Shown here: one piece after another, positions 6,307 through 16,461 of the stretch | Position numbering within the stretch: position 1 is the first letter of the stretch | Layout of the letters: every line of letters starts with the position of its first letter | DNA from: Candidatus Howiella intestinavium | GTDB taxonomy: Bacteria > Bacillota > Clostridia > Oscillospirales > Acutalibacteraceae | Direction of reading: 5' to 3' | Length of the DNA: 64,000 bases | Assembly (NCBI GenBank): GCA_904420585.1 | Contig: CAJFVX010000059.1 | Coordinates: 1-64,000 of the forward strand | Made by a program: the position numbers and the translations under genes | Notes under the pieces: model-generated | What the model was told of the DNA's origin: nothing | Database searches by the model: none | What the model saw: the letters and a program-made list of their open reading frames with translations, nothing else

Positions 6307-8337
6307 ATGAAAGGCAAGTTATCCAAAAGCTCCCTGGCCTTAGCGGTCAGCGGCTGCCTGCTGGCGGCCACGGCGGCCACCGTCCTGGCGGCGGGCGGCC
6401 TGGGACTGTTCAGCGGGGAAACGCCCCAGACCGAATTTATCTTTGACGATACCGAGGCTGTCTGTACCGGCCCTTGGACGGAGGAAAGGGCGGAAAATCC
6501 CGAGCAGTACGGCGAGGGTTTCCGGTATGTCTACTACGGCGAGCCGGCCACCGCCGTGTATACGGTCGAAATCCAGCAGGAGGGATGGTATGAGGTATCC
6601 GGCTGGTGGACCACCCTTTCCAACCGGGCTACCAATTCCCTTTTTATCATAACCTGCGGGGAAGAGTCCCACGAGGTGCGGGTCAATCAGCAGGAAAAGG
6701 GCGGCGGGTGGAACCATCTGCAGACGGTATACGCCGAAGCCGGCGAGACCATCACCGTGACCCTCAGCAACAGTGAGATAAACGGCTATATTATCGCCGA
6801 CGGCCTGCGCATCGCCCGGGAGGAGGGCATCATCGTGGATGACGACCAGGCCGTCCTTACCGGGGACTGGGTGCGGCAGGCTTTGGACGGCGCGGTGGAT
6901 TCCCTGGAGCGGTTCGGCCCCTGCTTCCGGCATGCCGCCGGCTCGGGAGATCCGGCCAGCGCCACGGCCGCCTTCCAGGCCGAGGCCCCGGCCGATGGGG
7001 TTTACGATGTCTACGGCTGGTGGACCACCCACGAAAACCGGGCCACCAATACCCCCTTTACCCTGTCCGACGGACAGACGGTCTACGTCAACCAGGAGGA
7101 AAACGGGGGGCGCTGGAACCGTATTGGCCAGATTTCTGCCAAGGCGGGGGAGACCCTGTCGGTTACCATCGGCAATAACGCCGACGAATACGTGGTGGCC
7201 GACGCGGTGAAATTCCAGCTGACCGAGGAGGAAGGCCCGGAGGAGCCTGAAACCGGCATCATCCTGGACGACAGCCAGGCCGTTTTTGCGGGGGATTCCT
7301 GGACGCTGGAATCGGCCGATAAGATAGAGGAGCGGTACGGCGACGGATTCCGGTACAGCGCCTGGATTGGGGTGGACAGCCAACCCAACGCCACTGCCGT
7401 CTATACGGCCGCCGCCCCGGCAGATGGGTATTACGAAATCTACGGCTGGTGGACGGCCCATGAGAACCGTGCTACCAACACACCCTATATCGTCTCCTGC
7501 GGGGAGCAGAGCCAGACCGTACGTGTCAACCAGCGGCAGGACGGCGGCCAGTGGAACCTGCTGTGCGGCGTCATGGCCGTGGAGGGACAGGATATCACAG
7601 TGACCATCGCCAATAATGCCGACGGCTATGTCATCGCCGACGCGGTGAGAATCGTCCCGGCGGAAGCGCCAGAAACCTATACCATCACCCTGAACTACAA
7701 CCAGCAGGGGGGAACGGTCACCGGCAAGACGTCCGGTCTTCTGGCCGGCGAGACGGTGACCCTTACGGCTGCGGCCAACCCCGGCTATCTGTTCGAGGGC
7801 TGGTATGAAGGGCAGCAGAAGGTCTGCGATACGGCGGCCTATACCTTCCAGGTGGCGTCCGACCGGACGCTGGAAGCCCGTTTTACGGAAGAGCCGGAGG
7901 CGGATAAGGCGGATTTGCTGGCCGCCATCGAGGATGCCCAGGCGGCCAAGACCGACGGCCGGTACGACGATGCCGATGTGGCCGCCCAGCGGGCGTTTGA
8001 CGACGCCCTGGCTGCGGCCGAGGGCGTATATGAGGACGAAAACGCCAGTCAGGATGCAGTGGATACGGCTCAGCAGAACCTGACCGACGCCATAGAGGCC
8101 CTTTCGGTACATAACGTGAGCACAGCCGAACTGCAGGCGGCCGTGGACTATGCAAAAAGCCTCGATTTAAAGAACTATCAGACCGACGGGCAGGCGGCCT
8201 TCACCGCCGCTCTGGATGCGGCCGAGACCCTGCTGCGTGAAGGGGCTGACCGACAGACGGAAGTGGACGACGCCTTATACGATTTGCTGCACGCCACGGC
8301 GGCCCTGCGGCTGAACGCCGACAAGGCCCTTAATTAG
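6307..8337 (+). CDS. Secreted protein with three golvesin-type domains, an InlB-like repeat and two FIVAR modules
   Basis: 676 residues with an N-terminal signal peptide (about 1-29). Three tandem domains of about 130 residues (roughly 38-178, 178-315, 317-455) share the golvesin/xanthan-lyase C-terminal pattern: an FDD or DDxQAV start, a GWWT..NRATN core, VNQ..GG.WN and a closing YVIADAVR. A bacterial repeat of the InlB-B/Flg_new type follows (about 458-525), then two FIVAR-like helical modules to the end. There is no catalytic domain, dockerin, LPXTG or transmembrane anchor. The gene lies 19 bases upstream of the GH78 gene. By family these domains bind polysaccharide, so it may be a loosely held glycan-binding protein. 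Function is inferred. Confidence 0.8.
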   Translation: MKGKLSKSSLALAVSGCLLAATAATVLAAGGLGLFSGETPQTEFIFDDTEAVCTGPWTEERAENPEQYGEGFRYVYYGEPATAVYTVEIQQEGWYEVSGWWTTLSNRATNSLFIITCGEESHEVRVNQQEKGGGWNHLQTVYAEAGETITVTLSNSEINGYIIADGLRIAREEGIIVDDDQAVLTGDWVRQALDGAVDSLERFGPCFRHAAGSGDPASATAAFQAEAPADGVYDVYGWWTTHENRATNTPFTLSDGQTVYVNQEENGGRWNRIGQISAKAGETLSVTIGNNADEYVVADAVKFQLTEEEGPEEPETGIILDDSQAVFAGDSWTLESADKIEERYGDGFRYSAWIGVDSQPNATAVYTAAAPADGYYEIYGWWTAHENRATNTPYIVSCGEQSQTVRVNQRQDGGQWNLLCGVMAVEGQDITVTIANNADGYVIADAVRIVPAEAPETYTITLNYNQQGGTVTGKTSGLLAGETVTLTAAANPGYLFEGWYEGQQKVCDTAAYTFQVASDRTLEARFTEEPEADKADLLAAIEDAQAAKTDGRYDDADVAAQRAFDDALAAAEGVYEDENASQDAVDTAQQNLTDAIEALSVHNVSTAELQAAVDYAKSLDLKNYQTDGQAAFTAALDAAETLLREGADRQTEVDDALYDLLHATAALRLNADKALN

Positions 8338-8356
8338 GGGATAGGAGGATACGGAT

Positions 8357-11300
8357 ATGAAATATTCATTTAAACGTATTGTCAGCGCGTTTCTTTCGGC
8401 CTTGCTGCTGGCGCCCATGGGGGTATTTACCCTGCAGGGCAGGGCGGTGCCGGCGTCGGAACTGACCGTTTCGGATGTAAAGGTCTGCTCCCTTACGGAG
8501 CCTTTGGGTATCGACAGAAGCCCCACCTTCAGCTGGACTGTCACGGGTACTGGTAAAGGGGAAAAGCAGACGGCCTATCAAATCACCCTATCCTCCTCCG
8601 CCCAACTGGCCGAGGCCGGCACCGGCGACATCTGGGATTCGGGCAAGGTGACCTCCGAGGAGACGGTGGATCTGCCCTATACCGGCGATCCCCTGGCCAG
8701 CCGCACCACCTATTACTGGCAGGTGCAGGTTTGGGATGCTGCCGGCGGCACGGTGATAAGCCCGGTAGGCCGGTTCTCCACCGGCGTGCTGGAGGACAGC
8801 GAGTGGGAAGGGGACTGGATCGGTTTCCCCAGGCATGACATTGAACTGGATCTGACCGGCACCAAATGGATTTGGAAGTCGGGCACTACGGCCGTGGTGG
8901 GCGTGCCCGCCGGGCAGCAGTACTTCCGCCGCACCTTCTCCCTGCGGCAGGATAAGACACTGGAGAGCGTCTATATCGGCTATACGGCCGACGACAAGGC
9001 CACCCTTTACTTCAATGGCAAGGAAATCGGCACCACCTCCACCTGGTCTACCGGCGGCCTGTACGACGCCACGGCCGCAGCCCAGGACGAGAATACCGTG
9101 GCCATCCTGGGGGACAACACCACCGACGGCTACGCCGGCATGGCGGCCAAAATCCAGATTACCTATACCGACGGCACGGTGGACACCATCGTCAGCGACG
9201 GGGACTGGAAGGTGTCCGATACGGCGGCCGCCGGCTGGTACGAGCCGGGCTTTGACGACGCCGGCTGGGGCGGTCCCGACCAGCAGGCCGCTTTCGGCGA
9301 ATCCCCCTGGGGTTCCGGGGTGTCCCTGGAGACGGCCGACTCCCGGGCAGCGGTTCTGCTGCGCAAGGAATTTGCGGTCAAGGACAATGTGAAGGAGGCC
9401 TTTGCCTACATCTGCGGACTGGGCTTCTTCGAGCTCTCCTTCAACGGGAAAACGCCGGACGACAGCCTGTTAAATCCCTATACCACCCAGTACGATGAGA
9501 CGGTGCTCTACCGTACCTTTGACGTTACCGAGCTGCTGCAGGAAGGGGAAAACGCCGTGGGCGTGGAACTGGGCAACAGCTATTACAACGAGATTGGCGG
9601 CGTTTGGAACTGGCCGGCGGCGGCCTGGCGGGATAATCCCAAGCTTCTGTTCCGGCTGGAAATCCGGTATGCAGACGGCTCCACCGACTGCATCCTGTCC
9701 GACACCAGCTGGAAGATGACCCAGGACGGCCCCATCACGGCCAACAGCATGTACTACGGCGACGTCTATGACGCCCGCAAGGAGCTGCCCGGCTGGAATA
9801 CCGTGGGCTTTGACGACAGCGCCTGGCAGCAGGCCCAGACGGTGGCCGAACCCATTGGCGAGCTTGCGGCCCAGATGAAGGCGCCGGTGAAGCGGGTGGC
9901 TTCCTTTACGCCTGAATCCATCGTCAAGCTGGGGGAGGGCTCCTACCGCATCCAGAGCCCCGAAATGTGTTCCGGCTGGATTAAGCTCATGGGCATCAAC
10001 CAGCAGGCCGGGGACAAAATCACCATCACCTACGGCCAGAAGCTGAACGAGGACGGCTCGGTCAAGCTGTACGGCGGCGGGGACGGGGAGATCGGAAACT
10101 GGTGGCCCCACGCCTATCTCCAGCAGGACATCTACACCTCCGCCGGCCGGGCCGACGAGTCCTACGAGCCCAAATTCAGCTACAAGGGCTTTGAATACAT
10201 CCAGGTGGACGGCTACGATGGGGAACTGACGGCCGAGGATGTAATTATCTACCGGGTTTCCAACGACGTGGACACCGTGTCCACCTTTGAAAGCTCCAGC
10301 GAGCTGTTCAACCGGCTGCACAAGATGATGGTCACGGCCATGGCCGACAACTTCCAGGGCGAGCACTGCGACCCCATGCTGGAGAAGATGGGCTGGACGG
10401 GGGACGCCAACGTCTCCCTGGACTCCTTAATGTACAATTTCGACATGTCGGCTACCCTGCCCGGCTTTATCGAGGTCATGGAGGACGGCTTCGAGCATTA
10501 CGGGACGGTGCCGGTGGCCGTACCCACCGCCGACTGGTGGATCGACAACACCCCCGTTTGGAATACCCTGTTTGTCTACGGCGTCCAGCGGCTGAACAAT
10601 TTCTTCGGCATGGGCAGCTACGTAGAGGAGCAGTACGAAGTCATGCGGGAGTACGCCCTCAAGGACATCGAGGAAATCGAGGCCAACGGCTGGGTCTGGC
10701 AGGACGGCCAGCTGGCCGACTGGGTGGCCCCGGTGGGCGGCTCCGACCCCAACGTGCAGTATAACGAGAACGTATCCGAGGGCTCGGGTATCGCCGGCAC
10801 GGCCTACGTCTACGGCATGCTGGCGGCCATGTGCGACTTCGCCGAACAGGTGGGCCGCGGCCGGGACGCTTTGGAGTACCAGGAGGCCATGGAGCAGATC
10901 TATGACGCCTTCAACGAAAAGTTCTACAACGCCGAAGAGCAGATTTATGAAACCACTACCTGGACCCAGATAGGCTCCCGCACCCGCTACCGCCAGACCT
11001 CCAACCTGGTGCCCCTGGCCTTCGGCCTGGTGCCCGAGGAATATGTACAGGGCGTAGTGGATAACCTGGTGGCCGATATCGTGGAAAAGGACTACCATTT
11101 GGACACCGGCTGCGTGGGCACCGAGCTCATCCTGCCCGTACTCTGCGACTACGGTTATTCCGATGTGGCCTACCGCATCGCCACCCAGGACACCTACCCC
11201 AGCTGGGGCTTCTGGGTAGAGAATGACGCCAAGGGTACCTGGGAGATGTGGGAATCCACCACCCGGTCCCTGGATCACTACTTCTTAGGCACCTATGACG

Positions 11301-13471
11301 AGTGGTTCTTCTCCCACTTAGCCGGCCTTACCGATATTCAGGGCGGCTATAAGAGCTTCACGGTATATCCCCACCTCATCGGCGATCTGGAATATGTCCA
11401 TGCGACCCAGCAGACCGTGCGGGGCGAAGCCGGATCGGACTGGGAACGGCTGGAGAACGGCAAGGCCCGCCTGACCGTCACCGTGCCCTTTGGCTCCACG
11501 GCCAAGGTGGTGCTGCCCACCGCCGACGCTGACAGCGTCACGCTGGATGGGGAGGCCCTGTCGGCCGCCCTGCCCGGCGTGGAGAAAATCGGGGAGGAAG
11601 ACGGACGGGTGACCGTGACCATCGGCTCCGGCACTTACGAATTCTTGACCGGCGCGGACTTGACCGAAGTATACACCCTGTCCCTGCAGACCGCCATCGA
11701 GGAGGCCGAGGCCTACGGTGCGGGCGTTCTGCCCCTGCTGGACAGCGCCCTTGCGGAAGCTAAGAAGGTACTGGCCGACGAGAACGCCACCCAGTCCCAG
11801 ATAAATGCCGCCCGGGACGCCCTGGTCCGGGCTCTGGATCTGCTGGAAGGCAGCGAGACCCGCAAAGCCCTCCGGCTGCAGGTGGCCGAGAGCAAGAATC
11901 TCTACAAGGCCGGTTATTATCAGCAGGAGGCCTGGCTGTCCTACCGGTCGGCCCTGACGGCGGCCGAACAGATTGCGGCCGATCTGATGGCCGATGACGC
12001 CCGGCTGCAGGCTGCCGGCGAGGCCCTGACGGCGGCCGAGGCAGCTTTGGAGGCCGCCGCCTATGAAAATCTGGCGGCTGGAAAAACGGCCACGGCTTCC
12101 TCCTCCCTGGAGGACAGCTACTGGGGCTGGGGCATCGCCAACGCCACCGATGGCAACCGGAAGAATATGGGCGAATCCGATGTGGACTATATCGGATACT
12201 CCAGTAAAGATACCCCCGATGTGGACCATGTGGAATGGATTTATGTGGATTTGGGCGAAGAGAAGGCGGTCAACAGCGCTGTCTTCTATCCCGCCAGCAA
12301 CCTGACGGGAGGGGCCTGGCTGGGCTACGGCTTCCCGGTGGACTTTGCCATCCAGGTGTCCAGCGACGGACAGAGCTGGACCGACGTCTACACCGCGGAG
12401 GACTATCCCCTGCCTGTCTACGGCGCTCTGGACTTCTCCTTTGACCAGGTGGAAGCCCGCTATGTGCGGCTGTACGCCTCCTCCCTGCGGACCAAGGGGA
12501 GCGAAAACAACGCCTACCGGCTGCAGCTGAGCGAATTTGAGGTTTACAACCTGCCGGATAAGACGGAAGACACCGGGCTTCTGTATCTCGGCGTGGAGGG
12601 CGGCTCTCTGGATCCCGCCTATCATATCGACACCGACAGCTATACTTTAACGGCAAACGCCTATGCCACAGCCGTAGCCCTTACCCCCGTTACGGCCGAC
12701 GGCAGCCCGGTGGAAATCGACGGGCAGAGCGTGGCCTCGGGTGCGGCCTCCGCCGCCATTCAGGTGCCGGAGGAAGGCCGCACCCTGACGGTCACGGCCG
12801 GCGGAAAAACCTACACCCTGCGCCTTGTGCGGGGCGAACCCACCGCCGAAGACGGGAAGAAGGCCCTGGAGATCGTACTGGGCGAGGCCGTGAACGCAAA
12901 GCTTAGCGAGGAATATGCCAATGCCGACCAGAGCGCACGGGATGCCTTTGACATGGTCTATCTGCAGGCCGGGCAGGTCTTTGCGGATGGGGCGGCCACC
13001 CAGACCGAGATAACCGCCGCCTGGACAGAGCTCATGGACGCCATCCACGCCCTGAGCATGCAGGCCGGCGACAAGCAGGCCTTAAACGAGGCCATCGAAA
13101 AGGCCGAGGACGTAGATTTGGACGGCTACGAGGACGAGGGGAAGGATGCCTTCCTGGCGGCCCTGGAGGAGGCCCGGCGGGTACGGGATGACGGGGATGC
13201 CCTGCAGTCTGAAATCGACGAGGCCGTTCAGGCGCTGGAGGAAGCCTATGACGCCCTGCAGCCCATTCAGATTATCCCCGGCGACCTGGACGGGAATGGG
13301 ACTGTGGACATCCAGGACGTGATGGCGGCCTGCCGGGTTCTGGCCCGGCAGAACGGGGGAACCTACCCCACCGCCGAGGAAATCGCCCAGGGAGATTTGA
13401 CGGGCGACGGGTATATCCGGATTGACGACATCATGGCCATTTGCAGGCTATTGGCCCAGCAGAATAGGTAA
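8357..13471 (+). CDS. Secreted GH78 alpha-L-rhamnosidase with FIVAR, F5/8 type C and dockerin modules
   Basis: 1704 residues. Order: signal peptide (about 1-35); a beta-sandwich typical of GH78 N-termini (ELTVSDVKV to about 145); carbohydrate-binding beta domains (about 160-560); the (alpha/alpha)6 catalytic domain (about 640-1010); FIVAR-like helices (about 1100-1230); an F5/8 type C domain (about 1236-1395); a cadherin-like beta domain; two more FIVAR modules; and a type I dockerin in the last 65 residues. EKMGWTGD supplies the presumed general acid E676 and W680/D683; GTWEMWES supplies the presumed base E963. The usual DCP before the general acid reads CDP here. It would release rhamnose from pectic or other plant and host glycans outside the cell. 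AGGAGG precedes the ATG at 8357. Confidence 0.9.
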   Translation: MKYSFKRIVSAFLSALLLAPMGVFTLQGRAVPASELTVSDVKVCSLTEPLGIDRSPTFSWTVTGTGKGEKQTAYQITLSSSAQLAEAGTGDIWDSGKVTSEETVDLPYTGDPLASRTTYYWQVQVWDAAGGTVISPVGRFSTGVLEDSEWEGDWIGFPRHDIELDLTGTKWIWKSGTTAVVGVPAGQQYFRRTFSLRQDKTLESVYIGYTADDKATLYFNGKEIGTTSTWSTGGLYDATAAAQDENTVAILGDNTTDGYAGMAAKIQITYTDGTVDTIVSDGDWKVSDTAAAGWYEPGFDDAGWGGPDQQAAFGESPWGSGVSLETADSRAAVLLRKEFAVKDNVKEAFAYICGLGFFELSFNGKTPDDSLLNPYTTQYDETVLYRTFDVTELLQEGENAVGVELGNSYYNEIGGVWNWPAAAWRDNPKLLFRLEIRYADGSTDCILSDTSWKMTQDGPITANSMYYGDVYDARKELPGWNTVGFDDSAWQQAQTVAEPIGELAAQMKAPVKRVASFTPESIVKLGEGSYRIQSPEMCSGWIKLMGINQQAGDKITITYGQKLNEDGSVKLYGGGDGEIGNWWPHAYLQQDIYTSAGRADESYEPKFSYKGFEYIQVDGYDGELTAEDVIIYRVSNDVDTVSTFESSSELFNRLHKMMVTAMADNFQGEHCDPMLEKMGWTGDANVSLDSLMYNFDMSATLPGFIEVMEDGFEHYGTVPVAVPTADWWIDNTPVWNTLFVYGVQRLNNFFGMGSYVEEQYEVMREYALKDIEEIEANGWVWQDGQLADWVAPVGGSDPNVQYNENVSEGSGIAGTAYVYGMLAAMCDFAEQVGRGRDALEYQEAMEQIYDAFNEKFYNAEEQIYETTTWTQIGSRTRYRQTSNLVPLAFGLVPEEYVQGVVDNLVADIVEKDYHLDTGCVGTELILPVLCDYGYSDVAYRIATQDTYPSWGFWVENDAKGTWEMWESTTRSLDHYFLGTYDEWFFSHLAGLTDIQGGYKSFTVYPHLIGDLEYVHATQQTVRGEAGSDWERLENGKARLTVTVPFGSTAKVVLPTADADSVTLDGEALSAALPGVEKIGEEDGRVTVTIGSGTYEFLTGADLTEVYTLSLQTAIEEAEAYGAGVLPLLDSALAEAKKVLADENATQSQINAARDALVRALDLLEGSETRKALRLQVAESKNLYKAGYYQQEAWLSYRSALTAAEQIAADLMADDARLQAAGEALTAAEAALEAAAYENLAAGKTATASSSLEDSYWGWGIANATDGNRKNMGESDVDYIGYSSKDTPDVDHVEWIYVDLGEEKAVNSAVFYPASNLTGGAWLGYGFPVDFAIQVSSDGQSWTDVYTAEDYPLPVYGALDFSFDQVEARYVRLYASSLRTKGSENNAYRLQLSEFEVYNLPDKTEDTGLLYLGVEGGSLDPAYHIDTDSYTLTANAYATAVALTPVTADGSPVEIDGQSVASGAASAAIQVPEEGRTLTVTAGGKTYTLRLVRGEPTAEDGKKALEIVLGEAVNAKLSEEYANADQSARDAFDMVYLQAGQVFADGAATQTEITAAWTELMDAIHALSMQAGDKQALNEAIEKAEDVDLDGYEDEGKDAFLAALEEARRVRDDGDALQSEIDEAVQALEEAYDALQPIQIIPGDLDGNGTVDIQDVMAACRVLARQNGGTYPTAEEIAQGDLTGDGYIRIDDIMAICRLLAQQNR

Positions 13472-13485
13472 ATTTTAATAGAAAA

Positions 13486-13525
13486 ACTGCCACCCCTTTC
13501 CGGAAACGGGAAGGGGTGGCGTTTT
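13486..13525 (+). terminator. Rho-independent terminator
   Basis: GCCACCCCTTTCC and GGGAAGGGGTGGC arms followed by GTTTT, after the GH78 stop codon. Confidence 0.85.
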
Positions 13526-13540
13526 ATCACTGCGGGGGAA

Positions 13541-13569
13541 TTGACATTTTTTATATGTGGGATTATGAT
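13541..13569 (+). promoter_or_regulatory. Strong sigma-A promoter of the LRR-dockerin gene
   Basis: A perfect TTGACA (13541-13546), a 17-base spacer and TATGAT (13564-13569). Confidence 0.8.
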
Positions 13570-13603
13570 AATTCTGCCATATTGATTTTGCGGAGGTAGG
13601 TTT

Positions 13604-16279
13604 ATGAAAAAACAGGGGAAAAGATGGCTGTCCATCCTGCTGGCCGGCGTACTGGCCCTTCTGGCCCCGGCGGCGGCCCTGGCTATCCAGGGGGACACGG
13701 CCGGAGAGGGAAGCACGGAATATATCGAAGTGGAGGCCTGCCCGGGCCATTTGCTGGGGAGTGTCAACGGCCTGCCGGCCTGCGTCAATGCGGCAGGCGA
13801 TCTGCACGTCTGTGAAAACAATTTCCCGGATCGGAATTTTAAGACGATTATAGTACGGCAGCTCTATGGGGAGGAAGCGTTTGGGATAGAATATTTTACT
13901 AAAGAAGATTTGGAGGATCGCACTATCCTGAATGTAGAAATATACAGCATCCGTTCCCTGCAGGGAATCGGATATTTTCCCAATCTGAAGGATCTGAACT
14001 GTTCCGGAAATTGGATGAAAAAGCTGGATTTAAGCCACAACCCCCAATTGGAACGGCTGCGCTGCCAGAATAACCGGCTGGAAGCCCTGGATGTAAGCGT
14101 TCTGCCTAACCTCACCTATTTAGACTGCGGGGAAAACGAACTGACCGCGCTGGATGTCAGCGGCAATCCGCTGCTGGAAACCCTATGCTGCGATTTTAAC
14201 AGCCTGACCGAGCTGCATGTGGAGTTTCTTCCGAACCTTTCGTATTTAGACTGCCACATGAATTTGCTGACGGAATTGGATGTGGGCTATAATGCGGAAT
14301 TGACAGAGTTATACTGCCAAAGCAACCGGCTGACCGCATTGGATGTCAGCGGCAATCCCAAGCTGACAAATCTGCGCTGTTATGAAAATCAGTTGACCGG
14401 GTTGGATTTAAGCTATAATACCCAGCTGAAGGAGGAAAATGTGTCGCTCAGACAGACCCTGTTTGCTCAGAGCGTGGCCACCGATTCCGGCTGGGAAGTG
14501 CATTTAAGCGCTTATCTCCCGCCGGAGAGCCTGGAGCGGGTGCTTTCGGTTTCAGCGGGGACGTATGACGCCGCCTCCGGGACGGTTTCCTTTGACCGAA
14601 AACCCTCCGCCTTTCAGGTTATCGTCGCCACGGGCCGGGAGGGTTTGGATATGCCCATAGATTTTGCGCCTGTGGAAGACGGCGCGTTTGCCGGCCGGCC
14701 GGCCTGCGTAACAGCCGGCGGCGACCTGCATATCTGTGAAAAGAATTTCCCTGACGAAAATTTCCGTTCCTTTTTGTTCAGCCGGCCTGAGGCATCCGAC
14801 GGGTGCTTTAGCCGGGAGGAAATGGAAGGCTTTGTGGAACTGCGGGTTGCACAGATGGGCATCCAATCCCTGGAAGGGATCGGCTATTTTTACAATCTGA
14901 CCGGCTTATACTGCTCCGAAAATCAGCTGGCCGAATTGGATATAAGCGGAAATCCACGGCTGCAAAATTTGCACTGCGATGTCAATCAGTTGTCCCATTT
15001 GGATTTACAGGGCGCACCCATGTTAAACACCCTGGACTGCGGCAATAACCTGTTCACGTCGCTGGATCTCAGTGGCAATCCCACCCTGCAGGTTTTCTAT
15101 TGCAGCAACAGCCAGCTGACCGAACTGGATTTCAGCCATAACCCTGCTCTGGAAACGGTGTATTGCACCAATAATTATTCTCTGACCAAACTGGATGTCA
15201 GCCACAACCCCGCTCTTGCGTCCCTGGACTGCGGGGGGAATTATTGGGTAAGCGAGCTGGATGTCAGCGGCAATCCGGCCCTCCGGGATTTAAACTGCGG
15301 GGGCAACTCCCTTACGGCGCTGGATGTCAGCGGCAACCCCAAGCTGGAAAGCCTTTCCTGCCAATACAACCAGCTGACCTCCCTTAAGCTGGACAACCCC
15401 GCCCTTACCTATCTGGACTGCGGCACCAACCAGCTGGCTGGGCTGGACGTCAGCGGCGCGCCGGCCCTGGAAACGCTGCGCTGCGATTTTAACGGCATGA
15501 CGTCGCTCAATGTAAAGAATAATCCCGCCCTGGTTACGTTGGACTGCTGCGACAACGACCTGCCGGCGCTGGATGTAACCGGCAACCCGACTCTTGAAGT
15601 CTTAAGCTGCTATAACAATCTGCTGACCGGGCTGGACCTGAGCGGCAATCCGTCCCTCCAGGATTTCGTCGGCTATGGAAACCGGCTGACGAAGCTGGAT
15701 GTCAGCGGCAACCCGGCGCTTACCCGTTTGTCCTGCGACAGAAATCAGCTGACCGAGTTGGACGTAAGCGGCAACCCGAAGCTGGAAACCTTGTACTGTA
15801 ATGACAACCGGCTGTCGACCCTTGACTTGCGCGCAACCCCCCATCTCACCGACTACCTTCTGTCGCCCCAGAACCTGCCGGTTCCGGCCCGGCAGGCCGA
15901 TGGGCGCTGGGAGGTGGATTTGTCGGCGTATATCCCGGCGGATATGCGGGGGCAGGTGCTGTCGGTGTCGGCCGGCAGCTATGACGCCGCTTCGGGCAAG
16001 GTGTTTTTTGATGCGGAACCCGGTGCTTTCCAGTATACCGTCGCCACGGGACAGGAAGGAAAGGACATGACCGTGCAGGTCTTTTCCCCCGGCGACCTGG
16101 ATAAGGACGGCGACGTGGACATCCAGGACGTGATGGCGGCCTGCCGGGTTCTGGCCCGGAAAAATATAGGAATCGACCCGGATGCCGACCAAATCGCCCG
16201 GGGAGATTTGACGGGCGACGGATATATCCGGATTGAGGACATTATGGCCATCTGCAGGTTGTTGGCCCAAAAGGCGTAG
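13604..16279 (+). CDS. Secreted leucine-rich-repeat protein with C-terminal dockerin
   Basis: 891 residues with a signal peptide (MKKQGKRWLSILLAG..., about 1-28). Two LRR blocks of roughly 7 and 15 units use a 21-residue repeat of the form LDVSGNPxLxxLxCxxNxLT. Each block is preceded by a Cys-bearing segment (PACVNAAGDLHVCENNFPD and PACVTAGGDLHICEKNFPD) and followed by a shared beta module (LSAY...VLSVSAG.YDAASG), so the protein arose by duplication of a whole module. The last 65 residues are a dockerin (GDLDKDGDVDIQDV...). Such LRRs mediate protein or glycan binding; the dockerin implies attachment to a cohesin partner. No catalytic motif is seen. It has its own strong promoter and terminator. 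Confidence 0.85.
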   Translation: MKKQGKRWLSILLAGVLALLAPAAALAIQGDTAGEGSTEYIEVEACPGHLLGSVNGLPACVNAAGDLHVCENNFPDRNFKTIIVRQLYGEEAFGIEYFTKEDLEDRTILNVEIYSIRSLQGIGYFPNLKDLNCSGNWMKKLDLSHNPQLERLRCQNNRLEALDVSVLPNLTYLDCGENELTALDVSGNPLLETLCCDFNSLTELHVEFLPNLSYLDCHMNLLTELDVGYNAELTELYCQSNRLTALDVSGNPKLTNLRCYENQLTGLDLSYNTQLKEENVSLRQTLFAQSVATDSGWEVHLSAYLPPESLERVLSVSAGTYDAASGTVSFDRKPSAFQVIVATGREGLDMPIDFAPVEDGAFAGRPACVTAGGDLHICEKNFPDENFRSFLFSRPEASDGCFSREEMEGFVELRVAQMGIQSLEGIGYFYNLTGLYCSENQLAELDISGNPRLQNLHCDVNQLSHLDLQGAPMLNTLDCGNNLFTSLDLSGNPTLQVFYCSNSQLTELDFSHNPALETVYCTNNYSLTKLDVSHNPALASLDCGGNYWVSELDVSGNPALRDLNCGGNSLTALDVSGNPKLESLSCQYNQLTSLKLDNPALTYLDCGTNQLAGLDVSGAPALETLRCDFNGMTSLNVKNNPALVTLDCCDNDLPALDVTGNPTLEVLSCYNNLLTGLDLSGNPSLQDFVGYGNRLTKLDVSGNPALTRLSCDRNQLTELDVSGNPKLETLYCNDNRLSTLDLRATPHLTDYLLSPQNLPVPARQADGRWEVDLSAYIPADMRGQVLSVSAGSYDAASGKVFFDAEPGAFQYTVATGQEGKDMTVQVFSPGDLDKDGDVDIQDVMAACRVLARKNIGIDPDADQIARGDLTGDGYIRIEDIMAICRLLAQKA

Positions 16280-16285
16280 GCAGCA

Positions 16286-16327
16286 GGATAGAGCCCCTGT
16301 ATCCGCAAGAGGATACAGGGGCCCCTT
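16286..16327 (+). terminator. Rho-independent terminator
   Basis: GCCCCTGTATCC and GGATACAGGGGC arms around a short loop, followed by CCCTTT. Confidence 0.75.
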
Positions 16328-16398
16328 TGCTTAAAGGGCGGATTCGGCCGTCCGGGCATATGTGCACAGCCGGCAGGCCGAAATCCCGGAAAAAGGGA

Positions 16399-16427
16399 TT
16401 TTGCTCCCCGGGCAAATGTGTTATAAT
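16399..16427 (+). promoter_or_regulatory. Promoter of the comEC-holA operon
   Basis: TATAAT at 16422-16427 is preceded by TGTGT. A weak TTTTGC at 16399-16404 gives a 17-base spacer. Confidence 0.45.
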
Positions 16428-16461
16428 AAAACGAATAACCGCTTTGGGGGAGGGAAGAGAC

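Noticed and set aside
9470..10366. Minus-strand open frames within the GH78 gene
   Set aside because: Antisense shadows; the plus strand shows a complete glycosidase.
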